The position numbers and the translations under genes were made by a program. A stretch of 64,000 nt of DNA, from contig NC_060961.1 in NCBI RefSeq assembly GCF_910589235.1, positions 7,002,440 through 7,066,439 on the forward strand, written 5' to 3'. The stretch comes from Vespa crabro (lineage: Eukaryota > Arthropoda > Insecta > Hymenoptera > Vespidae). This document shows positions 27,015 to 40,650 of the stretch, piece after piece. The notes beneath the pieces were generated by a model. It was given only the letters and a program-made list of their open reading frames with translations, was not told the origin of the DNA and made no database searches. The first letter of the stretch is position 1; each line of letters begins with the position of its first letter.

Positions 27015-27071
<57 letters not shown>

Positions 27072-28709
27072 CTAACATTCGTGTTTTATGGTCGTGAGTT
27101 ATTACCCTTCTCGTAAGAGAATTTAGAGCTTTTCTCTCTCTCTCTCTCTCTTTCTCTCTCTTCCTCTCCCTATCTCCCTCTCTTTCATATGTACTTTTTT
27201 ATTTCTTTTGTTTTGTTTTGCCTTTTTCTTTTTTTTTTTTTTTTTTTAGTATAAGCTGTTACTACTCTTCGATAAACTCGCTAAGTGACGAGGAATCATT
27301 CGTTTTATCGTTCGCAATTAAATTTTCTTTTTTCCCTGTTGCAATCGTCGTAATCCAATGACCATAAGAATTCGTCGATATCATTTCAAATGAAGAAATA
27401 AATATAGATTAATTTTCAAAATGTCATCTCACATAATTTTTAGAAGAATTCAACGTATAACCTAGAATTTAGAATGTTTAGGAATTTAGGATTTTTTTTT
27501 CTTTTTTTGTATAAATCGCATTGAAATATCTTGAAAAAAATTTTTTAATGAGAAACTTTACAATCTACGATAATAAATATGTGTCGTAAGTCTCGTTAAG
27601 AAATAATTTCTAGGTCGATTAGATTAATTAAAATGGTTAAGTCAAACATACAAAATTATATTGTCGAATTTAATAAGATCGATCAGAACGTTATTCAATT
27701 AATCAATCATTTGTCAAGGCTCGATACAAATTTCTAATGAAAATTCATAATAGAAGCAGTAAATCAATTAACTAGGCCTAAATTATCTAAGTTTGAATAG
27801 CGATCGATTTTCAGAAAAGGGATCGTTTCCGGGATTATGGGTTTGGTTGGTGTTCATTCAATAAGCCCCAGCGAATTCAACGATACGGCCATTATTAGCC
27901 GTGGGCTTTCCGGTTAGTAGTTACTAATCGGCGTCAGTTCTACGAACTTGTATGTGAAGTATAGAGTACAAAGAAATGCATACGAGGAATTAAAGGATTT
28001 CTTTATCTTTCTTCGTGATTAAATGAAAAAGGAGTTTTGTCAATTACATTTTCTCGTAGAAATCAATAAATCTACTATTGGTTCATTCTAATGTATTCAG
28101 AACGTATCAATTTTGCAAAACGAAACATTACCATCGTCTTTATTCATTCGTGTATTTGCATTTACGTTCGATCGTTTAGAGATTCTTTGACGAAAATTAA
28201 TACGATTAATTCGATTGTTTGGGAACGTTCGAAAAAGAGGATTAAAACGAATTAAGAGAAAGAAAAGATTGTGAGATAGAAGAAGAAGAAAAAGAAAAAG
28301 AAAAGGAAGAAGAATCGAACGAAATTCTATGTCTTTATTTAAACGAATTGTCTATGAAAATTGTCTGTGGTAAATAAAAGAAAGAGAACAAATTCTGGCC
28401 GATTATCATTTTCCGTGATAGGCCAACTGAGATATGTTCAACACCTGTTCATGGCTAGTTCGAAAAATCTGTCAAAGAAATAAATTTATAGCGTCGTAGA
28501 GACGTTGTTCATGACGGTAACAGACATATCCCATCGTTCATTGTTTATTCGTGTGAGCAAATCCTGTTGTCAGGTGGACAGGACTGCTGGGTAATCTCAC
28601 GTAACGATGTTACATGGTCAGCTTTCTATTATATTTTTTTTTTGTTTTGTTTTTGCCTCACCTCTCTTTTCTACCCTATTTTATTTTTTTTTGCTTTCTT
28701 GTCGTTGTT

Positions 28710-28862
28710 TTTATTGTTGACGTCCATCGTCCGTCGTCGCCGTTGTTGTTGTTCTTGCTATCGTCATCGTAGTTGTTGTTATTGTTGCGTTCGTCGTCGT
28801 TGTTGATTTTTATTTTTCATTTTTATTTCCTCTTTTGTTGTTATTGTTGTTGTTGTTGTTGT
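28710..28862. repeat. Degenerate (GTT/GTC) trinucleotide tract
   Basis: About 150 bases dominated by TTG, TCG and TCA triplets, ending in an uninterrupted GTT run (about 28843-28861). The plus-strand frame at 28567-28806 runs into it and reads Arg/Cys repeats, so it is not a gene. Confidence 0.85.
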
Positions 28863-30091
28863 GCTCCGCTTTTATCTATTTTTCACGTCCAACAGACGCC
28901 TCCATTCTTCGTCGAGGAGAACGCAGAGAACGCTCGGTGAGAATGTTGGATGATTCTGAGTGACAACATAAAGCAGAGAAAGAGAAGTGCTTTTGGGTAG
29001 AACCACAAACTCGTTACGAAGCACCTGTAGGAGACAGTAGGATTATTCGAAAATTGTTAGGTAAAGACACTGATGAACAGGAGGGACTTGGAGGTTGTAA
29101 CAAATTCTCTTTTCCTCGCTTGTTTCTTTTGGAATTATTTTTGGGTTCTTGTTGAACGAAGAAATAGACAGATAAAGAAAAAGAAAGAGAGAAAAAGAGA
29201 GAGAGAGAGAAAGTGAGAGAGAGAGGGAGACTATCAAAAACTTTTAGGTGAAAGATTGGGGCTCGATCGAATAGACGAAAGATTCGTTGGAGCATCTAAA
29301 TGGTTTTCAGTAAAGTGGGAGAACGATGGGTAGATGTCGTTGTTTTCTTCTACGAACTTCCGTTCAAATCGAATCATCGCAGAATTTCGTGGTAACAATC
29401 TTCTATTTGAGTTGATGCGCCCAACTGATTTCATACCGTTCGTCCTTCTTGTTGCCAACCTCATGGGGAAAACTTCATGGTTCATCTGTAAACACGATAA
29501 ATTTTCCGTTGGTAAAAGAAGATGGATGATTATATTTATTTTCAAATCAATTCTAAACATAAGTTATTGGGTTTCGATCGGTCTTATAGATTTAGAAAAT
29601 CATTAGTCAAACTTATCGGAAAATAGTTATGAAAATAAGATCGTTTTGCATGAGTATTATGAATATGAAGGAAAAAAGAAAAAAAGAAAGGAATGAAGAA
29701 AAGAAAAAAAAACAGATGATTAATATAATAGCTGAAAGAATTGATATCATAATAATCATTATATTATTTTATTATTCTATTACAGAAAGAGAAGGAGGAA
29801 GAAAGAGAGAAAGAGAGGAGTCTTTCGTTTTTCTTATTACTTTTTTTCCCCACATCGATTTTCTTCAAGACGTACTCGTTTAACTGTTCCTGACAATACC
29901 CTTTCGTGTTTCCTACGAAACCTTTCTCCTACGATCGTCTGTCTTCGACAACGCCGAGTTTCTAACTTGGATTTATTATTCTCGGCTCCTTCGTCTAGGA
30001 GTCGTCATCGAGAAGTAGTTTTAAAGTGCAAGAGAACGTTTTGTCGATCTTTTTTCTTTATTGTATTCCCTCCTCTCTTCCTCTTTCTCTT

Positions 30092-30157
<66 letters not shown>

Positions 30158-30298
30158 GAGCGATGCTTGTTAATCCTCCGAAAAAAGGAGCAGGTTGACT
30201 TTTTCTAGGATATTCGTCGAGAGCACGTCACATTGATCTCTGCTCAATGAGACTCTCTCTCTATCTATCCATTTATCTATATATAGATAATCTACCTA

Positions 30299-30339
<41 letters not shown>

Positions 30340-30612
30340 CTCACATTCCCTTTCTATATATTCGAGAATTCGGTTAAATCGAACATAGGCATATATACAC
30401 ATACACGCTCAGAGAACTTATGGTAATATTTGAATATTGAGTATATTGAGTATTGAGGGAATCGATGCTATATTCTATATTACTGTTTGATGTTTTATTA
30501 TCTGAATATTAATTAATGATTCTCATGAATTGATTTATAAAAAAAAAAAAGAAAATAACTTTAATTTAGAAAAAAAGTTTTAATAATTGAAATTTTCCTA
30601 TATTTATTGCAG

Positions 30613-30673
30613 AAGCAGGAAAGCGGAACGTGCTGCGACTTTGGGACTAGAAATGAGTTGAGGATTGGCTACG
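30613..30673 (+). other. 5'UTR part of the first coding exon of the dpr-like gene
   Basis: The sequence TTTATTGCAG ends at 30612 after a T-rich stretch, so the ATG-bearing exon probably starts at 30613 and is preceded by at least one upstream 5'UTR exon. If so, the promoter is elsewhere and much of 1-30612 may be intron. The leader carries an ATG at 30653 that stops two codons later (TGA 30659-30661), in frame with and 12 bases before the main ATG. The acceptor is inferred from consensus only; transcript data would settle it. Confidence 0.55.
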
Positions 30674-30752
30674 ATGTTGAGTCGTTTGTCGGCCGTGGTG
30701 GCCTCCATTTTGGTTCACCAGGTACACTTTCTGTGCACCGCAAACTCTCAAG
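30674..30752 (+). CDS. dpr (family; paralogue unresolved): dpr-like gene, coding exon 1: signal peptide
   Basis: Encodes 26 residues beginning MLSRLSAVVASILV and ending CTANSQ, plus the first base of a split Gly codon. The hydrophobic run AVVASILV after one Arg fits a signal peptide, with possible cleavage after the TA or NS near residues 23-25. The His and Gln residues that follow the core make it a slightly unusual one. This ATG is chosen because an in-frame TGA lies just upstream (30659-30661), and it has A at -3. The exon ends CAAG|GTAAGC, a strong donor at 30753, leaving phase 1. Confidence 0.88.
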
Positions 30753-30887
30753 GTAAGCTATATCATCGCCTTTTCTATTAGATTAGGAATTTCACGATTG
30801 TAAATATTTTTTTGGTGAACATATTTTCTATTATTGTAATATAACAAATAACATGCGTGTATATACGCATATAAATTGTGAACATAC

Positions 30888-30931
<44 letters not shown>

Positions 30932-32329
30932 GAGAGAGAAAGCTTCATATTTTATGGTACGATTCTTTCCTAGGGAATTTCAATGCCACGAGAAGAGTAA
31001 TATGTTACACGTTGGTTAAGAAGTCGCGTTGCGTTCGAATTCTTTTTGGAAAGGGGAAAAAGAAAATAAAAAAATTAAAAAAAATTAAAAAAAAAAATAA
31101 AATGAAAAGATAAAATAAAAAAAATGAAAAGAGGAATAAAAAATATCTCATTGTGCGGTCTGGAAAGATCCCGAAAAGGCAAGATTATAGGTGCTGAATA
31201 ACGAGTCACAGATACTGAATGCCCCTGGCTCGACGCTCAGACATTGTCCTATAATTTTCCAATTAAGGCATTGGATTCCCATAAATTCTAGGACCTTCGA
31301 CAGAATCCATAAATTCGACGTCGAGCGACAAGCCGTGTGCGCTGGTCCAATCGTACTTTTAGACTCCAGACGGTCCTTACATTACGAAGTGGAACGATGA
31401 AATCGAAGCTAGAGAGAGAGAGAAAGAGAGAGAGAGAGAAAGGAAGAAGGAAGAAGGTGGACGATGAATATCGATTAATGGCCAACGACGATCCTTTCGA
31501 GACGACGTAAAATTCTATTTTCCCTCTTTCGAAAGTAGAGAAATAATACCGACCACGTTGAGACAAATATCCAATTCTCTTGAGAAAAACATTCAATCGA
31601 TTGGTTCCGTTGTCGAAAGAAAGGAGTCGATTCAGCCATTAACACCTTTTTATCGTTCAAATTTCGATCTTTTTCGTATTTTTCGAAACATTTGATTTTT
31701 CTCTATAAATCTATAATAAATATGAATATGGGTTTTCAATTGAATTTCTTAATTTAATAAATTTATCTAAATATTATAATGTTATCATATTCGCGAAAAC
31801 AGAAATATATATACACATACTCATATAATATATAAGAAGAAAATTAAATAGAGGAAAAATTTTCTAATAATAGTATATGTATGTTATAGAAAGATAAATA
31901 TAGCGTTTAATGCTATATAGCATGGTTAAGCCTAGTCAGAAACGTTGACACCTTTCGAAACTTAATCTCTCGTAGACGTTTCAGGAGACGTATTTCGAAA
32001 TCCTGACCAGAGAGGAGAGTAACCGGATTTATTCTTCCATTGAGATTATGTGCTTCGTCTTTCCAACGGATATTAGAAGTCCGTTCGTATCGTGTACTTT
32101 TCTTGGATAGTTTCTCCTCCCTTTGCTATCGGAAGAAAATTCTGCTCGCGAGATTGGTCCTGCCAGAAAGGACGTCGGTTCTTCTCACTCGAGCTGATAA
32201 ATTTCTCGAGGATTATCCCGTCGTTCTTCGGAAAATACCGGGACTCCGAAATGACTTCGAAATAGTGAAAAAGAGAGTAAGAGAGAATAAGAGAGAAAGA
32301 GAAAGAGAGAGATAGAGAGAAAGAGATAG

Positions 32330-32383
<54 letters not shown>

Positions 32384-32799
32384 AGATATAGATAGATAGA
32401 TAAAAAAAGGAACGCATTTGGAACAAAATCGTCGATCGTCTTAGATTCAAAGAAAATAATTTTGATGCTAGTCGTAGCTCTAATAGAAGATTCTCAAACA
32501 AGCTGATAGCGATCATCAGCTCAGAAATGAAAAAGGAGTAAGGTATTCGCGGGAACCGCGAGTCATCAAATTTGATCGAGAGATATTGAACTCCTTTCTT
32601 TCTTCTCTCTCTCTCTCTCTCTCTCTCTGCGTGTGTGTGTGTGTGTGTGTATATACATATGTGTTCTTCGAATTCTCTAGCTTTTTCTTCTTTTCTTCTT
32701 TTCTTTTTTTTCTTCTCTTTCTTCCTTTTATTTTCTCTATCCACTCTCTGTCTCACCTAAACCGTCCAAAGATTCTGACTTTATAGGGGAAACGAGATT

Positions 32800-32836
<37 letters not shown>

Positions 32837-33147
32837 TTCTCTTTCTTTTTCTTTTTTTTTACTTTCTTTCTTTCTTACAGTCTTGCTTTCGACTCAAAGA
32901 ATCCCTCGCGAAAAAGTGACTTTATTACTTCTTCTTGGATTATCTACTATTCTTTTTTCACTATGTGTGCCAAGGCATGTAAAATGTATTAAACGTTGAT
33001 AAGTATGCAAGTAGATTGTATTAAAAGTAAAAAGGAGGGGGGGCGGCTGGGAAAGGGGCATGAAGGAGGAAAGGGGAAAAGCTCAATTCCATTTAGCGCG
33101 ATCTAATGTTTTTTATTTCTTTTCTTATTTTGTTCTTTTTTCCTTTT

Positions 33148-33179
<32 letters not shown>

Positions 33180-34078
33180 TTCCTTTCTTCTTTTTTTTTG
33201 TCAACAAAGTACGTATTTATTTATATTGATTTTCAATCTTTATCTGATACATATATACATTTTAATTGATAATAGAAATTAATATACGAAAAGTATTAGT
33301 TAAAATTAAATTCATTATGTTCTTATTTTATTTATTATCGTATTTGTATTTATTTATATTTTCTGTTCAGATTAATCTTGACTTGATAATAATTATAAAC
33401 AAAGCTGGAAGAAACTTGATAATACGATTGGGAATTATAATAATTATTCAATAATGTCAATATTATTTGCAATACATTTCTATGAGAGTATCGCGTACGA
33501 AGCAGAAAAGAGGAAACGAGAAAACAAAAAAAAAAGGAAAGAAAAAAGAAAAGGAAACAAAAAAGAAGAAGAAGAAGAAGAAAACAAAAATAAAAAATAA
33601 AGAAGAAAAAAGACAAAAGGAAAAGAGATATCGGTCTCGTTAGTAGAAAATCAATTCTTATCTCGTTTCGTTATTATACGTAATTAATAGAACTATGTAT
33701 TCATCGTGTGTGCGTTGTCATGTGAACATATGTACGACGTGTACAAGAATCGGTGCTCGGAATGATAGTGGATGATACGTGTCCTCGAGGTCTCCATGGG
33801 TGAGGGTGAGATGCGAAAAGCTTTCGATTGCGAAACACGTGAAGGGAATCGAATTAACAAGGTTACCACGTTCGCCATTTAAACTGGATGTTGCCTAAAG
33901 GGGATTGTAAAACATAACAAAGCATTTAGTCTTAAGATCGATTCATTCGTTACTATTTTTATCTCGCTTTTAATCGTACACTTTTAATTTCGATCAAATT
34001 AAATCAATTTCGAGAATTAAGAAAATTTTTTTCTAAATTACATTTCAAGTTATTTTTATTATATTTACGATTGAAGGT

Positions 34079-34149
<71 letters not shown>

Positions 34150-37100
34150 TTATAATATGGCGAAGTTTCTTTTTTCTTATTCTTAAATTTTTATCAAAAT
34201 TTATATATTAAGTATAGTCGCAATTGTGCTAATCGATCGGTAATACTGTTGGTAATACCATTGTCGATAATACTATTTGAAAAAGAGTCCGTATAATAGA
34301 ATAGATGAAATCAATTTAATCAACTCTCGAGTTTGTTCCCTTCATATTTTATGATATATTCTAAGTATTGTATTTTAATAGTATGTACGCAATTATTTTG
34401 TTTGTCCCCTTTCATTAGGTAAATTTTAATTTTTTTTTTTTCCTACAAAGTTACGATATTTGAGTTTATAAATTGAAGGGGAGTACTATTTTTCTTTTTT
34501 TTTCGTTTATTTAATTTATTTAATTTAATTTCGTGTAGAAAATTTTAAATCGTGTAGAAAATTTAAAATCGTGTAGAAAATTTAAAATCGTGTAGAAAAA
34601 AGAGAAAAGAAAAATTGAAACCTAATTGAATCGATGATGATAAATAACGAGAGGCAAATAAAGAGAGGGAGGGGAGAGAGAGAAAGAGAGGGTGGGAAAT
34701 AGGAATAGAAAGACAAAATGAAAAAGAGAAAGAGAAATAAAAGGAAATTTTTTTTTGATGGAAAAAAATTTAGTTTATGATAGATTCTCGTCCTTTTATA
34801 TCCATGTATGGATGTATTGATGTATATATGTGTGCCATTAAGAAGTATACAAAGTCATTTTAAACGATTGCAGGCGTGAAGCCAGTTCCCGGGCTGGAAA
34901 ACCTGCCGAGGTCGTTCTGGCGTGAGCTCAGTTCACCCTTTACAGAGGTAAGTTTCGCGCACGGTTAAACTCGAAACGTGAAGTTGCCTTTCGGAATCGG
35001 GATGCCGATCTAAATTCGTTCCTCTCGTTTTCGACCTTTCAAAGAGCAACGTTTCTATACGCGTCTGTGGTTTTCGAAGGAGCGTTGACGTCATTTTGGT
35101 ATGCATTTCATTCGTCGTTTCGTGCGGGGATCACTATTTCGAGTATCCATTTTGCGTAGATGCTTATCTACATACCTATTTATGGATGTATGTATGCATA
35201 TATGTATGGATGTATGTATGGATGTATGTATGCATGTATATACGCTTAACATTCATTACATATCATATTAAAATTATTTTATCTTATTATGTCACATTCT
35301 TTTTTCTTTGTTTCTAATTAACTCTTAAAAGTTATTAAATCATGGAAAAAAGTGTCTCCGTTTATTTTTTCATTGGAAAAAAAAAAATAAATATTACTTT
35401 TTTCTTTCCTCTTTTTTCTTTTTTTCTTTTTACGCATTTTAGAAGAAAATTAAATTATTTAATTAAAGGCTTATTGGTGTTCTTTGATAATGGATATTCA
35501 TATATGAATATTATAGGAAATTGATTTTTACTGTAATTGGAAATAATAACGAAACAGATTGTAAGGACAAATATAAATTGATTTCATTCAGATGTTCCTT
35601 ACGTTTTTAGGAGATAAAATTTTATTTATTGACGATTAATTTTTAAAATTTCATTAACGAACGTTAACAAAAGGAATAATAATTTTTTAATTGCTCGAAC
35701 TCGCTTAATCAGAATTTTTAATATTTATGTCTCTTTCTTTTTATTACTTTTAACAATCGACGAATAAATTGGTCCAGTTTTCCTTTTTGTTGTTCACAAA
35801 TTCATTGGAATAGAATTTTTTTTTTTTGTATCTGTTTTTCTACCAACTCGTAAGACTTGTGATAGTCGTCATAGATGAAAAGAAAAAACTTGATTCAATT
35901 TGTACATCTTTTCGAATTGATTAAACTCGAGTATTTTAATCTTCGTTCGTAAAACAACATAACGTGTACTCTGTTATTTCCGATGTTTTTGAAGATCCTT
36001 TTTTTCTCTTTTTTTTTCTCTTTTTTTTTCTACGACATCACGTAGACGTGACCGCGATGGGTTTTAGTATGACCCAACCCCAGTCCCCTCTAACCCACCT
36101 CCCACGACCCCTTTTCTACCCGTTCACCTCGCTTTTCTCCATCACACTTTTACATTCTCAAGTGTCGTAAAGTTTTTTTCTCCTGCCGATACACTCTATC
36201 TTTTGCTTCGTCGTTACCGCGACCAAAGAGAAACGCGAGAGCGCTATCAAATAACTATCTCGCGTGAAAATCTTTGCACCCAGGCAACTCTCATCTTGCA
36301 TATTTTTTATCTTCTTCCTCTTCTTCTTTTTCTTCTTCTTCTTCTTCTTCGTCTGCTTCTTTATTTTTTTTGTATTTTTTCTTCTTTCTTTCTTTTTTTT
36401 TTACCCATTTCCCAATAGTCTCTTCATTGTCTACTTTTTTTTATCTTCTAATGTAAAATTTTTATCATATTTTTGTTCTATTTTTCCTTTCTTCTATCTT
36501 TCTTTTTCTTCTTCTTTTTCTTCTTTGTTTTTCTTAATTTTTAATCCTTTTTGAAATAATCACTTATGAATCGTTGCAAGGATCACATTTAGCGGCGCAT
36601 ACTATTTCCCATATGCTATTCTAATGCTCAAGCTTTTACACGTCCGATCTAATAAAAGAGAATTTGAAATTCGTTCGGTTGATTTGCCGATAATACAATT
36701 CAAATAATAAGATAAATGTATTGATAAATTTGCCGTACTTTCACGAATTTATTGGAAAATTATTGCGAACGTAATCTCGTGAGAGTTGAAAGGTCACCGA
36801 CCTGAAATTCATTCGTACGATCGTGTAACCACAGCTGTCGGTCGATTCACGAATATCGAGCACGGTGAATTCAAAATGCGTGGTCGACTTGCAACGGTAA
36901 AGATCGTTTTACGGATCGTTTCTTTTTCTCTCGTATTTAACATTTCCTTAGTACGATTGTTTCAGATTTCAAATGGTTGAAAATATAGCGAGATGAAAAT
37001 TGAAAAGCGAAATTCGAAATCATAAATGCGAATTCGAAAAAACATAGCTTCCGTTATCACGATGGCTTCGATGAAACAAAAAAGAAAGAAAGAAAAAAAA

Positions 37101-37883
37101 ACGATTGCTTATCGAACAGCTATTATGCAAACGTGTTCGATGTAAATGACTGGGTGAAGTGAGAGCATCTTTTTTTCCCTTTGTTTTTGGACATTTTCTC
37201 TGCGAGCGTGAACGTAAACAGAGGAAACCCGGGGATAGTTTTTAAAGAGCTGACATCACGAGTGATTCATTTTATTGACCTCGTTTAAAAGAGAGAAAGA
37301 GAAAATCAGGTCGGTCATTCTATCGTAATTGTATGTTTAAAATGAAGGAAACAGAGTGGAAATATTAAAGGAACGTTGTTCGATATAAATATTTATTTAA
37401 AATATAAATTATACGATTAGAAAACGTATATGAAATACCTTGTACATTTGTATATGTTTTATTAATGTGTCAACGTGTTTGTTTGTGTGTAGATGTGTTT
37501 GTGTGAGTAATTGCATCCGATTTAATTTCCAGGTGTACGAAGTGGACAATTTTGCCACTGAAATCGGTGCAACGCCCGAGCCAAGGCCGTTTTTCGAAGA
37601 TCCTGAGAGCAACATTACAGTGCAGTTAGGAGCTCAAGTACACATGCACTGTAGAGTGCAGAATTTGCAAAAGAATTTGAAGGTAAGCGTGATGTGATTT
37701 TTCTTCATTTATTGATTCATTCACTCATTCGTTTATTTATTTTTATTTTTATTTTTATTATTTTTTTTCTTCATTGATAACAATTTATAGATCGTTTAAG
37801 TACATTTGTATTGGTCATCGAAAAAATAAAAAGGAAAAAAGTGAGCGAATAATATAAACGTAGAATTTAGAGAAAGAGAGGTG

Positions 37884-37937
<54 letters not shown>

Positions 37938-39169
37938 CATAACTCTTTGAAGTTATTTCGAACATTTATTTTAAATGAAAACCACCGATGGTTCGTATAA
38001 TATTTGATTAAAATAATTTTTAAACGACCGGGTATTTTACCTTGAAATATTGTTTTCAAAAATGTTGAACGCTTTCTACATTCATATTCATTCAAATTAA
38101 TTTAAAATAATTTTGTTGTTGTAAAATTTTTTATGTTCGAGCTTTCATTTAGAAAATGAAAAGTTTGAATAATTATTAAAATAGAAGGGACATTGAAATA
38201 AGAGTGTTAATCCATTCAAAGTTTTCAATTTATAATTAACATTTAATTTTGTAAAATTACGAATGTTGTTTAATTTAATTTACTTCATTCCTCTCATCAC
38301 ATTTTGTCACATTTATTTATTTTAAAAGCGTTCATCTTCTTTTCTGCCATCCTTTCAAGACCTTATTGGCTTCTCAACACCCAACACTGTAATCTTATGT
38401 CCCTTATCTCTCTTTCGACGTCAACGTGAGCGCGAGCACATAACTTCCCGAATTCTCCCAAAGTAAATTCCAGTAAATCCTGGTTGAAAATATTTCCCAT
38501 GTTAATTCCGTGGTTTCAACGTATCATCATAGCAAACATGTATGTATTATATTCTCATTTTTCTTTCTCGTAGTAAACCAAATTTTTATATTTATTCGAA
38601 AGTGCTGCTTCAAATTTTAAACAAACTTTTCCGATTAATTTGAAAATTTTATTCTGTTGTATTTATATATATGTATATATATTTAATATGAATATTTAAA
38701 ATTTTAATTGTAATATAAATGACATATTTATGAATTATTTATCGAATATTGATTTCCTTTATTATATTTCTTTCCTTTTCTTTTTTTTTTCGTACAATCA
38801 AAGAGATTCGCGAGATTTTGTAAAGAAATAAAATGTATTCGATACTTCTTGTTTGTTTATTTGTCAATAATCGTATATTTTATGAAATACGAAATTTAAA
38901 AATTGAATTATATTAAAAAATTAATATCTGCATGGATAATATTGCAAAACGCGAGATGGAGATCTCAATTTTTTTATACAATATTGTAAAGTTTTAGAAT
39001 ATCATTACAGAGGTACATAATCATTTATATTTTTCCGAAGACTATAAGATTTACAGATTAATGGTAGATAGGAAAATATTGTTTGGAAAATACAAAATTC
39101 GTAAAGAGAAAAGCGTTCCAGGAAATGTCGAACATCATTTCGTACGATATGAAAACGTAATTGTATACG

Positions 39170-39221
<52 letters not shown>

Positions 39222-39455
39222 GTGTGTACACTGCATTTATCTTATAGTTATGTCCATAAATCGTTGTCAGCATTTACTAATCCACGGGAAGCTTGCCACG
39301 CTTTCGAAGCTGTCTACGAACGACGAACGTGAAACGTTTTGCTCGTTCGCCGTAGTGGTCCTCGGAATTCAATCTTTCTAAGTGGGACAACGGTAAATCG
39401 ACCAAACAAGTTGTTCCGTACGGTTAGACGAGAGATAGAGAGAGATAGATAGAGC

Positions 39456-39519
<64 letters not shown>

Positions 39520-39880
39520 AACGCCTGCATTCGCTGGAGTGTTTTCAACGACATCGACATACTCTTCTTTCGCTTTTAAAATGATCATCGTCGAGTGACT
39601 TTGGATTTTTCGAGGAGCCGAAGCCATAGCTAGCCTCTTGTTGTTCGCGTGAAATCTATGAAAGTCATTTTTCCATGTGTACCGCACGTCACGTTCGTTT
39701 TTTCTTTTTCTTTTTCTATTTTCTTTTTTTTTGTATTTTTTTGTATTTTTTTTTGTATTATTTTTTTTTTTTTTTTTATTTTGTTATGATAGATATTTCT
39801 TATAATATGTTTGACGTAATGTTTCGGGCATGATTCATGCAGCAACGTAGTCCTTGAGAAATGTTCATTTTCTTTCTCTT

Positions 39881-39914
<34 letters not shown>

Positions 39915-40618
39915 CCTCTTTCTTTTTATGTTAGAGCAAGAGAACGTCATTGAGATAATATAAAATCCGTTTTCTACGATAAATCCAATTTTCGAAGACT
40001 CGCGCGTGTCCTCTTCCAAGTCAGTTTAAGGAAAACCTCCAGCACCACATGGACGACGAGGAGGTTACTTGAAAGTTTCCTACGAATTTCCAAGTTCGTT
40101 AACTCTAACAAAGCGAGCGTTTGTAACGTTGCTGCGATCAATAATGTTAATAAGAAGATAACTTTAACTAGTTCCATGCTGGAAGGAGGACCAAGCAGGA
40201 GCTTGTTGTTGTTCCAGGCGTTTTGTTCCCTGCCAACTACGAAAGAGAGTTTCCAACACGTAAATACACGTGCAGGTAATACGTTATAACACTGTGGAAA
40301 CTCGATCGTGTTTTAAGGAAGAAAGATCGAAATTCGACGTTGTCTTATTATCGATACTGACAATGAATCTTCGAATAGTCACATCAGTTTAGGGTTGATA
40401 TACTTACGCATACGATTCCTCGTTAGAAGATGGTGAAACTTTTTGGTCTCGTTGTAACCCTGCTTTTTGCCACTAAGAAAGAAAATTTTTAACTCGATCA
40501 ATCTAATTCCTTGCTCTTTCTTTCTCTCTGCTCTACCTTTCTCTTTCTATTTCTCCCTCTCTTTTTCTTTTTTCTCTTTTTATTCTCTCTCTCTCTCTCT
40601 CTCTCTGTTTGTCTCTCT

Positions 40619-40650
<32 letters not shown>

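Larger units (their letters stand above)
24381..30612. other. Upstream non-coding DNA before the first coding exon
   Basis: No coding exon recognised. Repeats include AT at 24901-24961, GA at 25140-25206, a GGA-rich tract at about 25331-25387, GA at 25560-25609 and 26155-26199, GA at 26985-27072, CT at 27131-27186, GTT/GTC triplets at 28710-28862, and CT at 30090-30158 and 30300-30340. The frame at 29334-29606 and its antisense partner are unassigned. 27830-27950 is a GC-richer, repeat-free island. Confidence 0.55.
30753..34873 (+). other. Intron 1 of the dpr-like gene (4.1 kb, phase 1)
   Basis: GTAAGC donor and TTGCAG acceptor. Contains GA at 30893-30940, mixed GA/GATA at 32270-32403, CT-to-GT at 32604-32650, CTTT units at 33140-33180, a 65-base AT tract at 34083-34147 and a 19-bp minisatellite at 34531-34606. 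No coding frame other than translated repeats. 33690-33890 is a GC-richer, repeat-poor segment. Confidence 0.85.

Noticed and set aside
32073..32756. 227-residue minus-strand frame
   Set aside because: Mostly Arg/Glu/Lys, Ser/Leu and Ile/Tyr repeats from GA and GATA tracts; the remaining segments match no family I know and lie inside intron 1 of a plus-strand gene.
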